41,272 nt of DNA from positions 1-41,272 of the forward strand of contig JBOFIR010000150.1 of assembly GCA_051650265.1 (NCBI GenBank), in the 5' to 3' direction. The notes under the pieces were generated by a model. It was not told where the DNA came from, ran no database searches, and saw only the letters and a program-made list of their open reading frames with translations. The translations under genes and the position numbers were made by a program. The stretch is from JBOFEH01 sp051650265. GTDB taxonomy: Bacteria; Bacillota; Clostridia; Lachnospirales; Cellulosilyticaceae. This document shows, in pieces, positions 1 to 7,704 of the stretch. How positions within the stretch are numbered: the stretch's first letter is position 1; each line of letters opens with the position of its first letter.

Positions 1-837
1 GTCTAGTGTCTGTTTGGTCAGTGCAATCTCTGGCACCAGTACAATAGCACTCCCACCACGCTCTAGCACATCCTTGATGGCATAGAGAAATACTTCTGTT
101 TTCCCACTACCCGTGACACCTTGTAGTAAGATGGTCTGCGCCACATCACCTTCAAGACAGGTCAAAATCTGCTGATGGGCATAAGCCTGCTCATCACTTA
201 GCACCTTGAACGCATCTTGATGAATTGGATCTAAGTGAATCTCTTTGATTTGTTCTTCTACTGAAACAATCCCGTTTTTTTGGAGCGTCTGAAGTGCACT
301 CTTACTGATGCCTTGCTCTAAAAGCATCTTAAGTAGCGCTTCACCACTTGGCTCTAGTCCAAGTAGAATCGCTTTTTGTTTATCAAATGTCTTTTTGTGA
401 CTATGCTGCGCCATGTAGCTTTGAACACGTGATACATCAGGGTACAGCTTCACAACTTTTAGAGATTGCGGCTCATAGGCAACTGCCTTTTCAGTGAGAC
501 CTGGTGGTAAAACGGTATCAATAGCCGCTGCCCAAGCTGCACCATAGTATTGCACCAGATACTGGGCAAGACCTAGCTGCTCTGTAGATAAAATAGGCGC
601 ATCATCTACAACGGCCAACAGTTTTTTGATGCGATAGCCTGATCCCTCATCTGGATTGGTATCTAATACCTCTAATACGTAAGCAAGCTGCGGCGTATTA
701 CGTGGTCCAAAAGGCACTTTGACACGCTCACCAACTTGTACACGTTCTACAAGTATCCCAGGAATTTCGTAAGTAAACAATCTGTCAATGGCGCCTACCT
801 TTGCAAACTGGATAATAACGCGGGCATACTTTTTCAT
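1..837 (-). CDS. priA: Primosomal protein N' (PriA helicase), N-terminal part
   Basis: PriA is the 3'-5' DNA helicase that reloads the replisome at stalled forks. The visible 279 codons begin at ATG 835-837 (MKKYARVIIQFAK). They contain the N-terminal DNA-binding part, with VPFGPRN near residue 42, then a linker and the start of the helicase core, with Walker A GVTGSGKTEV near residue 241 and the following LVPEIALT motif. The gene runs off the left edge, so the DEAH box, the zinc-binding cysteines and the C-terminus are not seen. It lies 47 bases downstream of rpoZ with a stem-loop between them. In Bacillus, coaBC sits between these two genes; here it does not. Identification is very secure. 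Confidence 0.95.
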   Translation of the reverse strand, partial: MKKYARVIIQFAKVGAIDRLFTYEIPGILVERVQVGERVKVPFGPRNTPQLAYVLEVLDTNPDEGSGYRIKKLLAVVDDAPILSTEQLGLAQYLVQYYGAAWAAAIDTVLPPGLTEKAVAYEPQSLKVVKLYPDVSRVQSYMAQHSHKKTFDKQKAILLGLEPSGEALLKMLLEQGISKSALQTLQKNGIVSVEEQIKEIHLDPIHQDAFKVLSDEQAYAHQQILTCLEGDVAQTILLQGVTGSGKTEVFLYAIKDVLERGGSAIVLVPEIALTKQTLD

Positions 838-857
838 TTATCTCTTTACTTGTATTA

Positions 858-892
858 AAGGATAAATAAGTGCTAAGCACCTATTTATCCTT
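858..892 (-). terminator. Stem-loop at the rpoZ-priA junction (attenuator or weak terminator)
   Basis: Two 16-base arms (858-873 and 877-892) pair with one mismatch around a 3-base loop. The upstream arm on the minus-strand RNA includes the last rpoZ codons and its stop (885-887). The run after the stem (CCTTTAATAC) is only weakly U-rich, so partial termination or an RNA-processing structure is more likely than full termination. No separate priA promoter is obvious in the remaining bases. Confidence 0.55.
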
Positions 893-1196
893 CAATAGTT
901 CTTTCTTTGATTTTGATTTTGCCGCTGTATAACTCATCTACTGCAATAGATGTTGGTTTTTGACGTTTTAATTTTTCATTGAGCTCTGCAGCTTCTTTGA
1001 TTCTTACTGGATCTACCGGTACTGGCTCTGCATTTTTGTCTGCTGGTCTTGCGCCCGATTGTTCATTCACGATATCGATGATTTCTCTCGCTCTTCTTGC
1101 TGTTGCAATAACGATTGAGTAACGACTTGTTACTACAGTTTCAGAAGCATCTGAATTGAGTTTTGACATAAGTTGTGTATAAGATGGTTGTAACAT
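885..1196 (-). CDS. rpoZ: RNA polymerase omega subunit
   Basis: Omega is the small subunit that helps assembly of RNA polymerase by holding beta-prime. The family signature is clear at residues 24-40, with SRYSIVIATARRAREI. At 103 residues it is longer than the roughly 65-90 residues of most bacterial omegas. The extra part is a charged C-terminal tail, KLKRQKPTSIAVDELYSGKI. It follows gmk by 15 bases, as in most Bacillota. The start ATG at 1194-1196 is preceded by AGGAGG. The C-terminal codons overlap the stem-loop at 858-892. Confidence 0.93.
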   Translation of the reverse strand: MLQPSYTQLMSKLNSDASETVVTSRYSIVIATARRAREIIDIVNEQSGARPADKNAEPVPVDPVRIKEAAELNEKLKRQKPTSIAVDELYSGKIKIKERTIEG

Positions 1197-1211
1197 GGCT
1201 TATTGCCTCCT

Positions 1212-1817
1212 TTATTTAGCTAACATATTATCGATCATGGATTTATAACGGTAACTTCTTACTTTTTCAGCGACAGCAATACTCTTGATATCTGCTACAG
1301 CTTTTTCTACATCATCGTTAACGACTATGTAGTCATACTCTTTATATTGCGTAAGCTCTTCTCTTGCACGTAGTAAACGCTTCTCCACTACGTCCATAGC
1401 CTCAGTTCCTCTACCAACGAGACGCTCTCTAAGCTCTGCTAAAGTAGGTGGCATCACAAATACGAAAATCGCTTCTGGATAAACACTCTTCACTTGCATC
1501 GCGCCTTGTACTTCAATCTCTAGAATCACATCTTGGCCCCTGGCTACTTGCTCTTCAATAAAGGCTTTTGGTGTTCCGTAATAATTGTCACAAAAACAAG
1601 CATACTCTAAAAGCGCTTTTTCTTCAATCATTTTTTCAAATTCTTCCTTTGACTTGAAGAAATAGTGTTTGCCGTGGTCTTCACCTACTCTTGGCTTACG
1701 TGTTGTTGCAGATATGGATACGACAAAATTCTCATCCTTTATCAACTCTTTAACAATTGTTCCTTTCCCTGCACCTGACGGTCCTGAAACAACTATTTTT
1801 AATCCTTCACCTTGCAT
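1212..1817 (-). CDS. gmk: Guanylate kinase
   Basis: Gmk phosphorylates GMP (and dGMP) to the diphosphate with ATP, in the cytoplasm, for nucleotide synthesis. The P-loop GPSGAGKGT is at residues 12-20, followed by the GMP-binding segment TTRKPRVGEDHGKHYFF and the lid region with RLVGRGTE. The length, 201 residues, is normal for the family. An AAGGAG box 7 bases before ATG 1815-1817 fixes the start. It is in an operon with yicC (24 bases upstream) and rpoZ (15 bases downstream). The small remA/DUF370 gene that often lies between yicC and gmk is absent. Confidence 0.97.
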   Translation of the reverse strand: MQGEGLKIVVSGPSGAGKGTIVKELIKDENFVVSISATTRKPRVGEDHGKHYFFKSKEEFEKMIEEKALLEYACFCDNYYGTPKAFIEEQVARGQDVILEIEVQGAMQVKSVYPEAIFVFVMPPTLAELRERLVGRGTEAMDVVEKRLLRAREELTQYKEYDYIVVNDDVEKAVADIKSIAVAEKVRSYRYKSMIDNMLAK

Positions 1818-1841
1818 AATTATCTCCTTATTGCTGTGTTA

Positions 1842-2720
1842 TTATTCGATGTTTTGTATTTGCTCTCTGATTTTCTCAATCTCTGTCTTGAGCACGACAG
1901 CATCATTAGTGATTTCTACATCGCTTGACTTAGAAGCAATGGTATTGGCTTCTCTGTTCATCTCTTGCATTAAGAAATCTAGTTTACGCCCTACATTGCC
2001 GCCTTCATTTAAGATACTACGCAGTTGCGCTGTATGACTTGCTAGTCTTGTAAGTTCTTCATCGATTGCTGCGCGATCTGCAAAAAGTGCAATCTCTGTT
2101 GCAATACGATTTTCATCTACTGGTACTTTATCTAATAATAAAGCAAGACGCTCTTCAAGCTTAGTGCGGTATTCCTCTACCACACGGCTACTGAGTCCTG
2201 CAATATGCGATACAATCTCATCGATGCCATCAGCTTTTTCTAGGAGGTCACTCTTTAGTGCGAGTCCCTCTTGCGCTCTCATCTGGCAAAGTTCATCCAA
2301 AGCATATGTGACTGCTTTTTCTAGGCTAGTCCAGATGCTTTCTAAGTCACCTTGTTTCTTTTGTAGTGAAATCACATCGTTCATCTTAAGTAAATCTGCC
2401 GTACCTAAGTTTTGTACAAGGCCGTAGGTTTCACCTAATTGTTTGAGTGCTTCCACATAGACGTTACATACACCTTCATTCACAATCACTTCTACATCAT
2501 CTTCTGAAACACTCATGCAATAAATATTGAGTTCCATCTTACCTCTTGCAACGCGCTCTTTGATCAATTTTCTGACCTTATCTTCAAATTGCATCAACGT
2601 ACGTGGCATACGCATGTTGATATCACAATATCTATGATTCACACTGCTCATCTCTACTGTGATCTTGCGGTTATTTTCTTCGATTTCATAGCGTCCGTAA
2701 CCTGTCATGCTCTTTATCAT
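1842..2720 (-). CDS. yicC: YicC/YloC family endoribonuclease
   Basis: YicC-family proteins are stress-linked proteins that have been shown in E. coli to act as endoribonucleases. The N-terminus MIKSMTGYGR is diagnostic, as is the C-terminal run with GRKLDFLMQEMNREANTIASK and the EIEKIREQIQNIE end. The length, 292 residues, is standard. It is the first gene of the yicC-gmk-rpoZ-priA unit and has its own sigma-A type promoter (2765-2793) with a modest ribosome site (TAGGGAT). The family assignment is firm; the physiological target in this organism is unknown. Confidence 0.93.
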   Translation of the reverse strand: MIKSMTGYGRYEIEENNRKITVEMSSVNHRYCDINMRMPRTLMQFEDKVRKLIKERVARGKMELNIYCMSVSEDDVEVIVNEGVCNVYVEALKQLGETYGLVQNLGTADLLKMNDVISLQKKQGDLESIWTSLEKAVTYALDELCQMRAQEGLALKSDLLEKADGIDEIVSHIAGLSSRVVEEYRTKLEERLALLLDKVPVDENRIATEIALFADRAAIDEELTRLASHTAQLRSILNEGGNVGRKLDFLMQEMNREANTIASKSSDVEITNDAVVLKTEIEKIREQIQNIE

Positions 2721-2764
2721 ATTATCCCTACTTCCAAACCAAGATTACCAATCAATTGCCCCAT

Positions 2765-2793
2765 ATTATACCACACCTTGCTTTCATTTTCAA
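2765..2793 (-). promoter_or_regulatory. Sigma-A promoter of the yicC-gmk-rpoZ operon
   Basis: On the minus strand TTGAAA (2793-2788), a 17-base spacer and a perfect TATAAT (2770-2765) lie about 45 bases before the yicC ATG. This is a near-consensus vegetative promoter. It is back to back with the rqcH promoter. Confidence 0.75.
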
Positions 2794-2810
2794 AAAAATT
2801 ATGTTATACT
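2782..2810 (+). promoter_or_regulatory. Sigma-A promoter of rqcH
   Basis: TTCATT (2782-2787), a 17-base spacer and TATACT (2805-2810) precede the AAGGAGG ribosome site (2825-2831) and ATG 2840. The -35 hexamer directly abuts the -35 of the divergent yicC promoter, so the two polymerases would compete for the same DNA. Confidence 0.6.
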
Positions 2811-2839
2811 CTGTTTCATATTAAAAGGAGGGTATCATT

Positions 2840-4600
2840 ATGGCCTTAGATGGGATTGTACTTGCAAGTGTCACCTCAGAGCTTTCAGACAAGCTTCTTG
2901 GGGGACGTATCGATAAAATCTATCAACCTCAAAAAGATGAATTGCTCGTTACTGTACGTAGTAATGGCAAAAATCACAAAGTGCTTTTTTGCTCAAACAG
3001 CTCTTATCCCAGAGTTCACCTCTCAGAGCTCACACAAAATAGCGCAGGCGAACCACCTATGTTCTGTATGTTGCTTCGCAAACATCTTTCTGGTGGCAAA
3101 ATTGTCTCTATCGTGCAACCTGACTTCGAACGTATTGTGGAGTTTCATATTGAAGCGACCAATGAACTTGGTGATAAAGAAAACAAAAAGCTCATCATCG
3201 AAATCATGGGCAGACATAGTAACATTATACTCACCAGGGCAGATGGGCTCATTCTAGATAGTAGCACACACGTTGCCGCTGACAAAAGTAGTGTTAGACA
3301 TATTCTGCCAGGAAAAACCTATATCTATCCACCAAATCAGCAGAAAAGCGATCCTTCAAAAACTTCCTTTGAAGCATTTAAAGCAACGCTCCTTGAGACT
3401 TCGGAAAAAACCTTCAAAAGCCTCTATCTCAGCTACAGTGGTCTCAGCCCACTCATTGCACACGAAATGTGTTTACGCGCTGACCTAGATGGGGACATGC
3501 CAATTACTACACTAGATGACACCTCATTCCAAAGGCTCTACACTGTCTTTGACGAACTTATACAAGACGTGGTAGGTGGTCGCATCAACCCTACACTATA
3601 CTACAACGCAGACAATCTACCACTTGAGTTCTACTGCACACCGCTTCAAAGCTATAGCACCTATGTATCGGAGTCTGTAGATTCACCGTCCGCTTTGATC
3701 GAGCAGTACTACCATGAGAAGAGTCATCGCTTTGTTGTCTCTCAAAAGACAGCTGACCTGCGTAAGCTCCTTCTTACTTTCATCGATCGTAATGTGAGAA
3801 AAAAAGTGATTCAAGAAAAAGCCATCGATGAGAGTATCGCCCATGAAGTGGACAAAACTTATGGCGAACTCATCACTGCTTATTCTTATAGCATCTTGCC
3901 GGGAAGTGACGTCTTCCACACAATGAACTACTACGAAGAACCTTATGAGGAAATTGCTATTCCGCTAGATTCAACACTCACAGCTATTGAAAATGCACAA
4001 AAGTATTTTAAGGTTTACAACAAAGCAAAGCGCACCCTTGTGGCAGCCAAAGAACAGCTTACCCATATTGAAGAAGAGCTGAGTTATCTTCAATCTGTCT
4101 TAGTCGCTCTAGATATCCTAGAGACAGAAGAAGATATCAACGGTCTACGCGCAGAGCTTGTGGATATGGGCTACCTCAAGAAGCGTCGTCTTCAAAACAA
4201 ACGTAAGCCACAAAAAAATGCTATGCCATTTATGACATTCCGCGCTTCTACCGGCCACCAGATCTTCGTGGGTAAGAACAATTATCAAAATGATGAACTT
4301 ACTATCAAATTTGCGAAGAGCACAGATCTGTGGCTTCACATCAAAGATGGCCCTGGATCACATGTGATCGTGCGTCTTGACCCACAAGAAGAGCTTTCTG
4401 ATAGCACTTTACTCGAAGCAGCTCTACTCGCCGCCTACTTTAGCAAAGGCAAACAATCAAGCAACGTACCGATTGACTATACACTTCGCAAGAATGTAAA
4501 GAAGATCCCTCATGCCAAACCAGGCATGGTGATCTACAACGCCTTCAAGACAGTTTACGTTACACCTGACGAAGCATTAGTCAAAACACTACGCATCTAA
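2840..4600 (+). CDS. rqcH: Rqc2-like ribosome quality control protein RqcH (NFACT family)
   Basis: RqcH binds stalled 50S subunits carrying peptidyl-tRNA and drives addition of C-terminal alanine tails that mark the chain for degradation; older annotation calls it fibronectin-binding protein. Domains in order: NFACT-N (residues 5 to about 270, with IEIMGRHSNIIL), a coiled-coil arm (about 290-440) and NFACT-R (about 460-560, with DLWLHIKDGPGSHVIVR). The length, 586, is normal. The D97-R98 pair used for tRNA recognition in B. subtilis RqcH reads E97-R98 here. It is a single-gene unit between its own promoter and a bidirectional terminator. The call is firm. Confidence 0.94.
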   Translation: MALDGIVLASVTSELSDKLLGGRIDKIYQPQKDELLVTVRSNGKNHKVLFCSNSSYPRVHLSELTQNSAGEPPMFCMLLRKHLSGGKIVSIVQPDFERIVEFHIEATNELGDKENKKLIIEIMGRHSNIILTRADGLILDSSTHVAADKSSVRHILPGKTYIYPPNQQKSDPSKTSFEAFKATLLETSEKTFKSLYLSYSGLSPLIAHEMCLRADLDGDMPITTLDDTSFQRLYTVFDELIQDVVGGRINPTLYYNADNLPLEFYCTPLQSYSTYVSESVDSPSALIEQYYHEKSHRFVVSQKTADLRKLLLTFIDRNVRKKVIQEKAIDESIAHEVDKTYGELITAYSYSILPGSDVFHTMNYYEEPYEEIAIPLDSTLTAIENAQKYFKVYNKAKRTLVAAKEQLTHIEEELSYLQSVLVALDILETEEDINGLRAELVDMGYLKKRRLQNKRKPQKNAMPFMTFRASTGHQIFVGKNNYQNDELTIKFAKSTDLWLHIKDGPGSHVIVRLDPQEELSDSTLLEAALLAAYFSKGKQSSNVPIDYTLRKNVKKIPHAKPGMVIYNAFKTVYVTPDEALVKTLRI

Positions 4601-4610
4601 GATGCAAAGC

Positions 4611-4638
4611 AAAAGGAGGACTTAGTCCTCCTTTTTTT
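4611..4638. terminator. Bidirectional terminator between rqcH and the sulfatase gene
   Basis: AAAAGGAGGACT and AGTCCTCCTTTT form a perfect stem followed by a T-run on the plus strand and preceded by an A-run for the minus strand. It serves rqcH (stop 4598-4600) and the convergent gene whose last codons (KKED and stop, 4622-4636) form one arm of the stem. Confidence 0.85.
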
Positions 4639-6457
4639 TATCGATCCACTCCCATAAGATAGAATTTTCTCTTCCAAACAAACGGTGATACTGCACAAGT
4701 CTCAGCTTTGTCATCACTTCTTGCTCGCTATCAGTGAGTTTTCTCGCGTCTTTAAGCATACCTGCATGGTCTATCACAAAAGTCTCATTGTAAGCTGGCA
4801 GTACTCTATTCGCCGACTCTAGCAGATTCATATAAGCATCTCCATGATAACCAATATAATCTAACACCATAGCCCCCACATAAGTCGCATCAATATACCC
4901 AAAGTCCTTTTTTGGCAAACCATAGTTGTTCCATACCAATAGAGGCGTTTGATACAGCTGCAAGCAATCTTCCTTATCAAAAGTACCTTTGATATAGCCC
5001 GCCCGCCTATACACATCATATTGATCACCTAGAGCAGGGAGATGATCCCCATACATCACTATCACCGTAGGTTCTTTTACCTTTGAAAAGTAGTCTAGGA
5101 GCTCCCCAAGTGCCACATCAGAAGCCCTAAGGCCATTGACATAGGTCTCTAAAAACGTCTTAGATTTACCACTCAGCTTCTTACCTCCTACAGTCACACC
5201 TTGCCCATTATAGCTTACTTCATAAGGCATATGATTTTGCATCGTCACTACATGACAAAACATAGGTGATGTCCCTTTTGCCTCATAAGTTTCTATGATC
5301 TTATCTGTCACATCTTGATCCGAGATATAACCCCTAATGGTGGTCGGGTCGGCAAAGCTTGCTTGATCCATAAAATGATCAATACCCAAGTCTTTATATA
5401 CACGGTCTCTCGAATAAAAGCTCCCCTCATAAGAATGGATAGCATACGTATCATAGCCCTCTTCTTTGAGTAGTTTAGGTATGCTACTTGTTTCTGGCTC
5501 TACAAACCTCAGATAGGCAATATTCTCTGGTTTTGTAAACGCGACACTATTTCCTGTCAGTACTTCATACTCCGTTTGACAAGTCTTCCCACCATAGACC
5601 TCTGTTACTACACTTCCTTTGCCATAGGCATTTTGTGCCTCTTGAAAGTGGGCGAGTGGATTCTGCGAATAACTCACCCCCTCAAAGCGCGTTACATCAA
5701 ACAAACTCTCACTCATAATCATAATGATATTGGGCTTCACGGCCATAGGCTGTCTGCTAGACAAGTCATACTCAGCCATAATTGAAGCTACCTGCTCATT
5801 GCTATACCCCTCTGGCTCCTCCACAATCAGTTGATTGATCTCCTGACTAAATCCTAGTATAAATCCATTATTGTGATACTGCTCATTCACAGTCTGTGTA
5901 CTCTGCACATCAGACACACCCTGCCCACTCAGTTTATTAAATACCTTTGCACCTACTACCGCAGTGCTGAGGCATAATACAGCGAACAAACTAGCAAAGA
6001 CCACGCGATAGCGCTTATGCATATTGAACATATCAAACTTAAATGCCATGACGATGAGGAACAGACTAAAGAGTACGCCCTGTACCACATGCCGTTCCAT
6101 TGTAATATGCATATCTTTACTGATACTTGCTGCTTCTCCCATCATAATCAAATCGGAGGGAATCAGATACTCACCACTTAAGCTATATTTATAATAACAG
6201 ACGACACAGACAGTAATGTAGATCAGCGTGACGATCAAAAAGCTATAACTCATCCGATTGAGTGTGCAAGAAAGCCCCATAAAGAAAGCAAACAGCACGA
6301 TATAATTCATCAAAAACCCTATAGGATTCACTCTGATCCATTTGAAAACACTCATAAAATCTTGACGAATAATGCCCTCTCCACACAGTAAGATCAAAAA
6401 ACTCAAAACAGCTACAATCCCCACAACTTTAATAATTCCTATGATTTTCTCTCTCAT
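4622..6457 (-). CDS. LTA synthase-type sulfatase, membrane phosphoglycerol transferase family
   Basis: The N-terminal part has about five membrane segments (residues 8-27, 45-63, 70-88, 125-140, 151-170), followed by an extracellular sulfatase-fold domain from residue 241 (KPNIIMIMSESLFD). The predicted metal and nucleophile residues are E250 and T292 (in GGKTCQTE), and YGDHLPALG supplies later ligands. This is the architecture of LtaS/OpgB-like enzymes that transfer glycerol phosphate from phosphatidylglycerol to surface glycans or lipids. Which polymer is made is not shown by the sequence. The start is ATG 6455-6457 with AAGGTG five bases before it; a GTG two codons upstream is less likely. 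The last codons overlap the terminator. Confidence 0.85.
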   Translation of the reverse strand: MREKIIGIIKVVGIVAVLSFLILLCGEGIIRQDFMSVFKWIRVNPIGFLMNYIVLFAFFMGLSCTLNRMSYSFLIVTLIYITVCVVCYYKYSLSGEYLIPSDLIMMGEAASISKDMHITMERHVVQGVLFSLFLIVMAFKFDMFNMHKRYRVVFASLFAVLCLSTAVVGAKVFNKLSGQGVSDVQSTQTVNEQYHNNGFILGFSQEINQLIVEEPEGYSNEQVASIMAEYDLSSRQPMAVKPNIIMIMSESLFDVTRFEGVSYSQNPLAHFQEAQNAYGKGSVVTEVYGGKTCQTEYEVLTGNSVAFTKPENIAYLRFVEPETSSIPKLLKEEGYDTYAIHSYEGSFYSRDRVYKDLGIDHFMDQASFADPTTIRGYISDQDVTDKIIETYEAKGTSPMFCHVVTMQNHMPYEVSYNGQGVTVGGKKLSGKSKTFLETYVNGLRASDVALGELLDYFSKVKEPTVIVMYGDHLPALGDQYDVYRRAGYIKGTFDKEDCLQLYQTPLLVWNNYGLPKKDFGYIDATYVGAMVLDYIGYHGDAYMNLLESANRVLPAYNETFVIDHAGMLKDARKLTDSEQEVMTKLRLVQYHRLFGRENSILWEWIDKKKED

Positions 6458-6500
6458 ATTCACACCTTAAATAGTTTTAAATTTTCAAACAACTACCTCA

Positions 6501-6529
6501 AAAATACCCCCTTATCATCTTTTTGTCAA
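6501..6529 (-). promoter_or_regulatory. Sigma-A promoter of the LTA synthase-type gene
   Basis: A perfect TTGACA (6529-6524), a 17-base spacer and TATTTT (6506-6501) lie 43 bases before the start codon on the minus strand. The promoter sits just downstream of the end of the gamma-glutamylcyclotransferase-like gene (stop at 6555). Confidence 0.65.
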
Positions 6530-6554
6530 GATGTGTACAGGTCACGCCTTGTCC

Positions 6555-6956
6555 CTATTTGCTTTTCTCCATAAAATGGCGCCAGTTTCCATGAGGAATC
6601 AAACGACCCTCTTTACGTGCCAATTTCTGGTCCACATAAAGATATACCCAGCATTCTTCTATTGTCCCATCTTCAAGGACCACAGTCTTCTTCCTACGTT
6701 CGTAGAGGTTATCTTCGCCTTCGCCCATATACCCTTCTAGAAGATCCAAACTCTTGAGTAGCTTCTCTTGAGAAATAGTGATCACCTCACCTTCCACACG
6801 CTGCCTTCCCTCCACAACTGCGGGATAGCCTGCAGGTAAGTGATACAATTCACCCGATACAGATGCCTTCTCTACCTTTCTTACACGATTTTTCAGCACC
6901 TTATCATAATTCCAAAATCCTGACATTAATGAGCCATAAACAAATATTTTTTCCAT
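6555..6956 (-). CDS. Gamma-glutamylcyclotransferase-like protein (AIG2/GGCT fold)
   Basis: The 133-residue protein has the fold's signature VYGSLMSG at residues 6-13, the substrate loop, and the expected catalytic glutamate at E74 within LDLLEGYMGEGE. A PAGYPAVVEG segment near residue 41 is also typical. Characterised relatives convert gamma-glutamyl amino acids or gamma-glutamylamines to 5-oxoproline and free amine; many bacterial members have no assigned substrate. It lies downstream of the pcp operon, separated by a terminator, so it is probably transcribed separately or by read-through. A strong ribosome site (GGAGG) precedes ATG 6954-6956. The fold call is good; the substrate is inference. 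Confidence 0.8.
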   Translation of the reverse strand: MEKIFVYGSLMSGFWNYDKVLKNRVRKVEKASVSGELYHLPAGYPAVVEGRQRVEGEVITISQEKLLKSLDLLEGYMGEGEDNLYERRKKTVVLEDGTIEECWVYLYVDQKLARKEGRLIPHGNWRHFMEKSK

Positions 6957-6999
6957 TTTATAGTTCCTCCATCATTTTTTACCAGTTTGCGCCAATAAA

Positions 7000-7030
7000 A
7001 AAACTACTCAAATCAAATTTGAATAGTTTT
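7000..7030 (-). terminator. Rho-independent terminator after pcp
   Basis: On the minus strand, AAACTATTCAAAT and ATTTGAGTAGTTT pair around a short loop (arms 7017-7030 and 7000-7013, one G-U pair) and are followed by a T-run. It ends the DUF969-DUF979-pcp transcript 11 bases after the pcp stop. Confidence 0.8.
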
Positions 7031-7040
7031 CATGAACGCT

Positions 7041-7682
7041 CTAGCAGATTTCACCTGCTGCGATTTTTAAATCTTCTTGTGTTTCGCCAATCACACGGAT
7101 CGCTACTTCTAATCCTCTTGCAATGTCATCTAATGACATTGATGGTGTGCCAGGCTTCATTGTAACTTGCTGTGGAATATACGGTACGTGGATAAAGCCT
7201 CCACGCATATTCGGATATTTTGTATGAATCATATGCAATACGCCATACATCACGTGATTACATACAAACGTTCCTGCTGTATTCGATAGACTCGCCGGGA
7301 TTCCCTCTGCAAGCATCCCTTGAACCATTGCTTTGACTGGTAAGTTCGTAAAGTACGCATTCTCACCCGCTGCCGCAACTGCTGTATCTACTGGCTGATT
7401 GCCTTCATTATCCTTGATACGTGCATCGTCGATATTGATGGCCACACGCTCTGGTGTGATCCCAAAACGCCCACCCGCTTGTCCGATAGAAAGCACAACA
7501 TCTGGTTGATGCGTACCGATTGCTTCTTCAATCTTTTCTAAGCTTTTGCCAAACACAGTTGGAATCTCTAATACAATAACTTCTACCGCGCCAATTTGAG
7601 CTGGAAGTTTCTTTACTGCCTCTAAAGCAGGGTTGATTGGTTCCCCGCCAAATGGATCAAATCCTGTTACTAATACTTTCAT
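7041..7682 (-). CDS. pcp: Pyrrolidone-carboxylate peptidase (pyroglutamyl peptidase I)
   Basis: Pcp, a C15 cysteine peptidase, removes N-terminal pyroglutamate (5-oxoproline) from peptides in the cytoplasm. The catalytic triad is visible: E79 in FGITPERVAIN, C141 in GTFVCNHVMYG and H165 in GGFIHVPYIP. The N-terminus MKVLVTGFDPFGG is typical, and the length of 213 residues is standard. ATG 7680-7682 is chosen because AGGAGG is seven bases before it; a GTG immediately upstream would be only four bases away. It is the last gene of the operon with the two membrane proteins DUF969 and DUF979. Confidence 0.96.
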   Translation of the reverse strand: MKVLVTGFDPFGGEPINPALEAVKKLPAQIGAVEVIVLEIPTVFGKSLEKIEEAIGTHQPDVVLSIGQAGGRFGITPERVAINIDDARIKDNEGNQPVDTAVAAAGENAYFTNLPVKAMVQGMLAEGIPASLSNTAGTFVCNHVMYGVLHMIHTKYPNMRGGFIHVPYIPQQVTMKPGTPSMSLDDIARGLEVAIRVIGETQEDLKIAAGEIC

Positions 7683-7704
7683 CACTAAACCTCCTTAGGT
7701 TGTC

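Noticed and set aside
1669..2037. Plus-strand open frame across gmk and yicC
   Set aside because: It is antisense to two securely identified genes and shows Ser/Leu-rich composition without family features.
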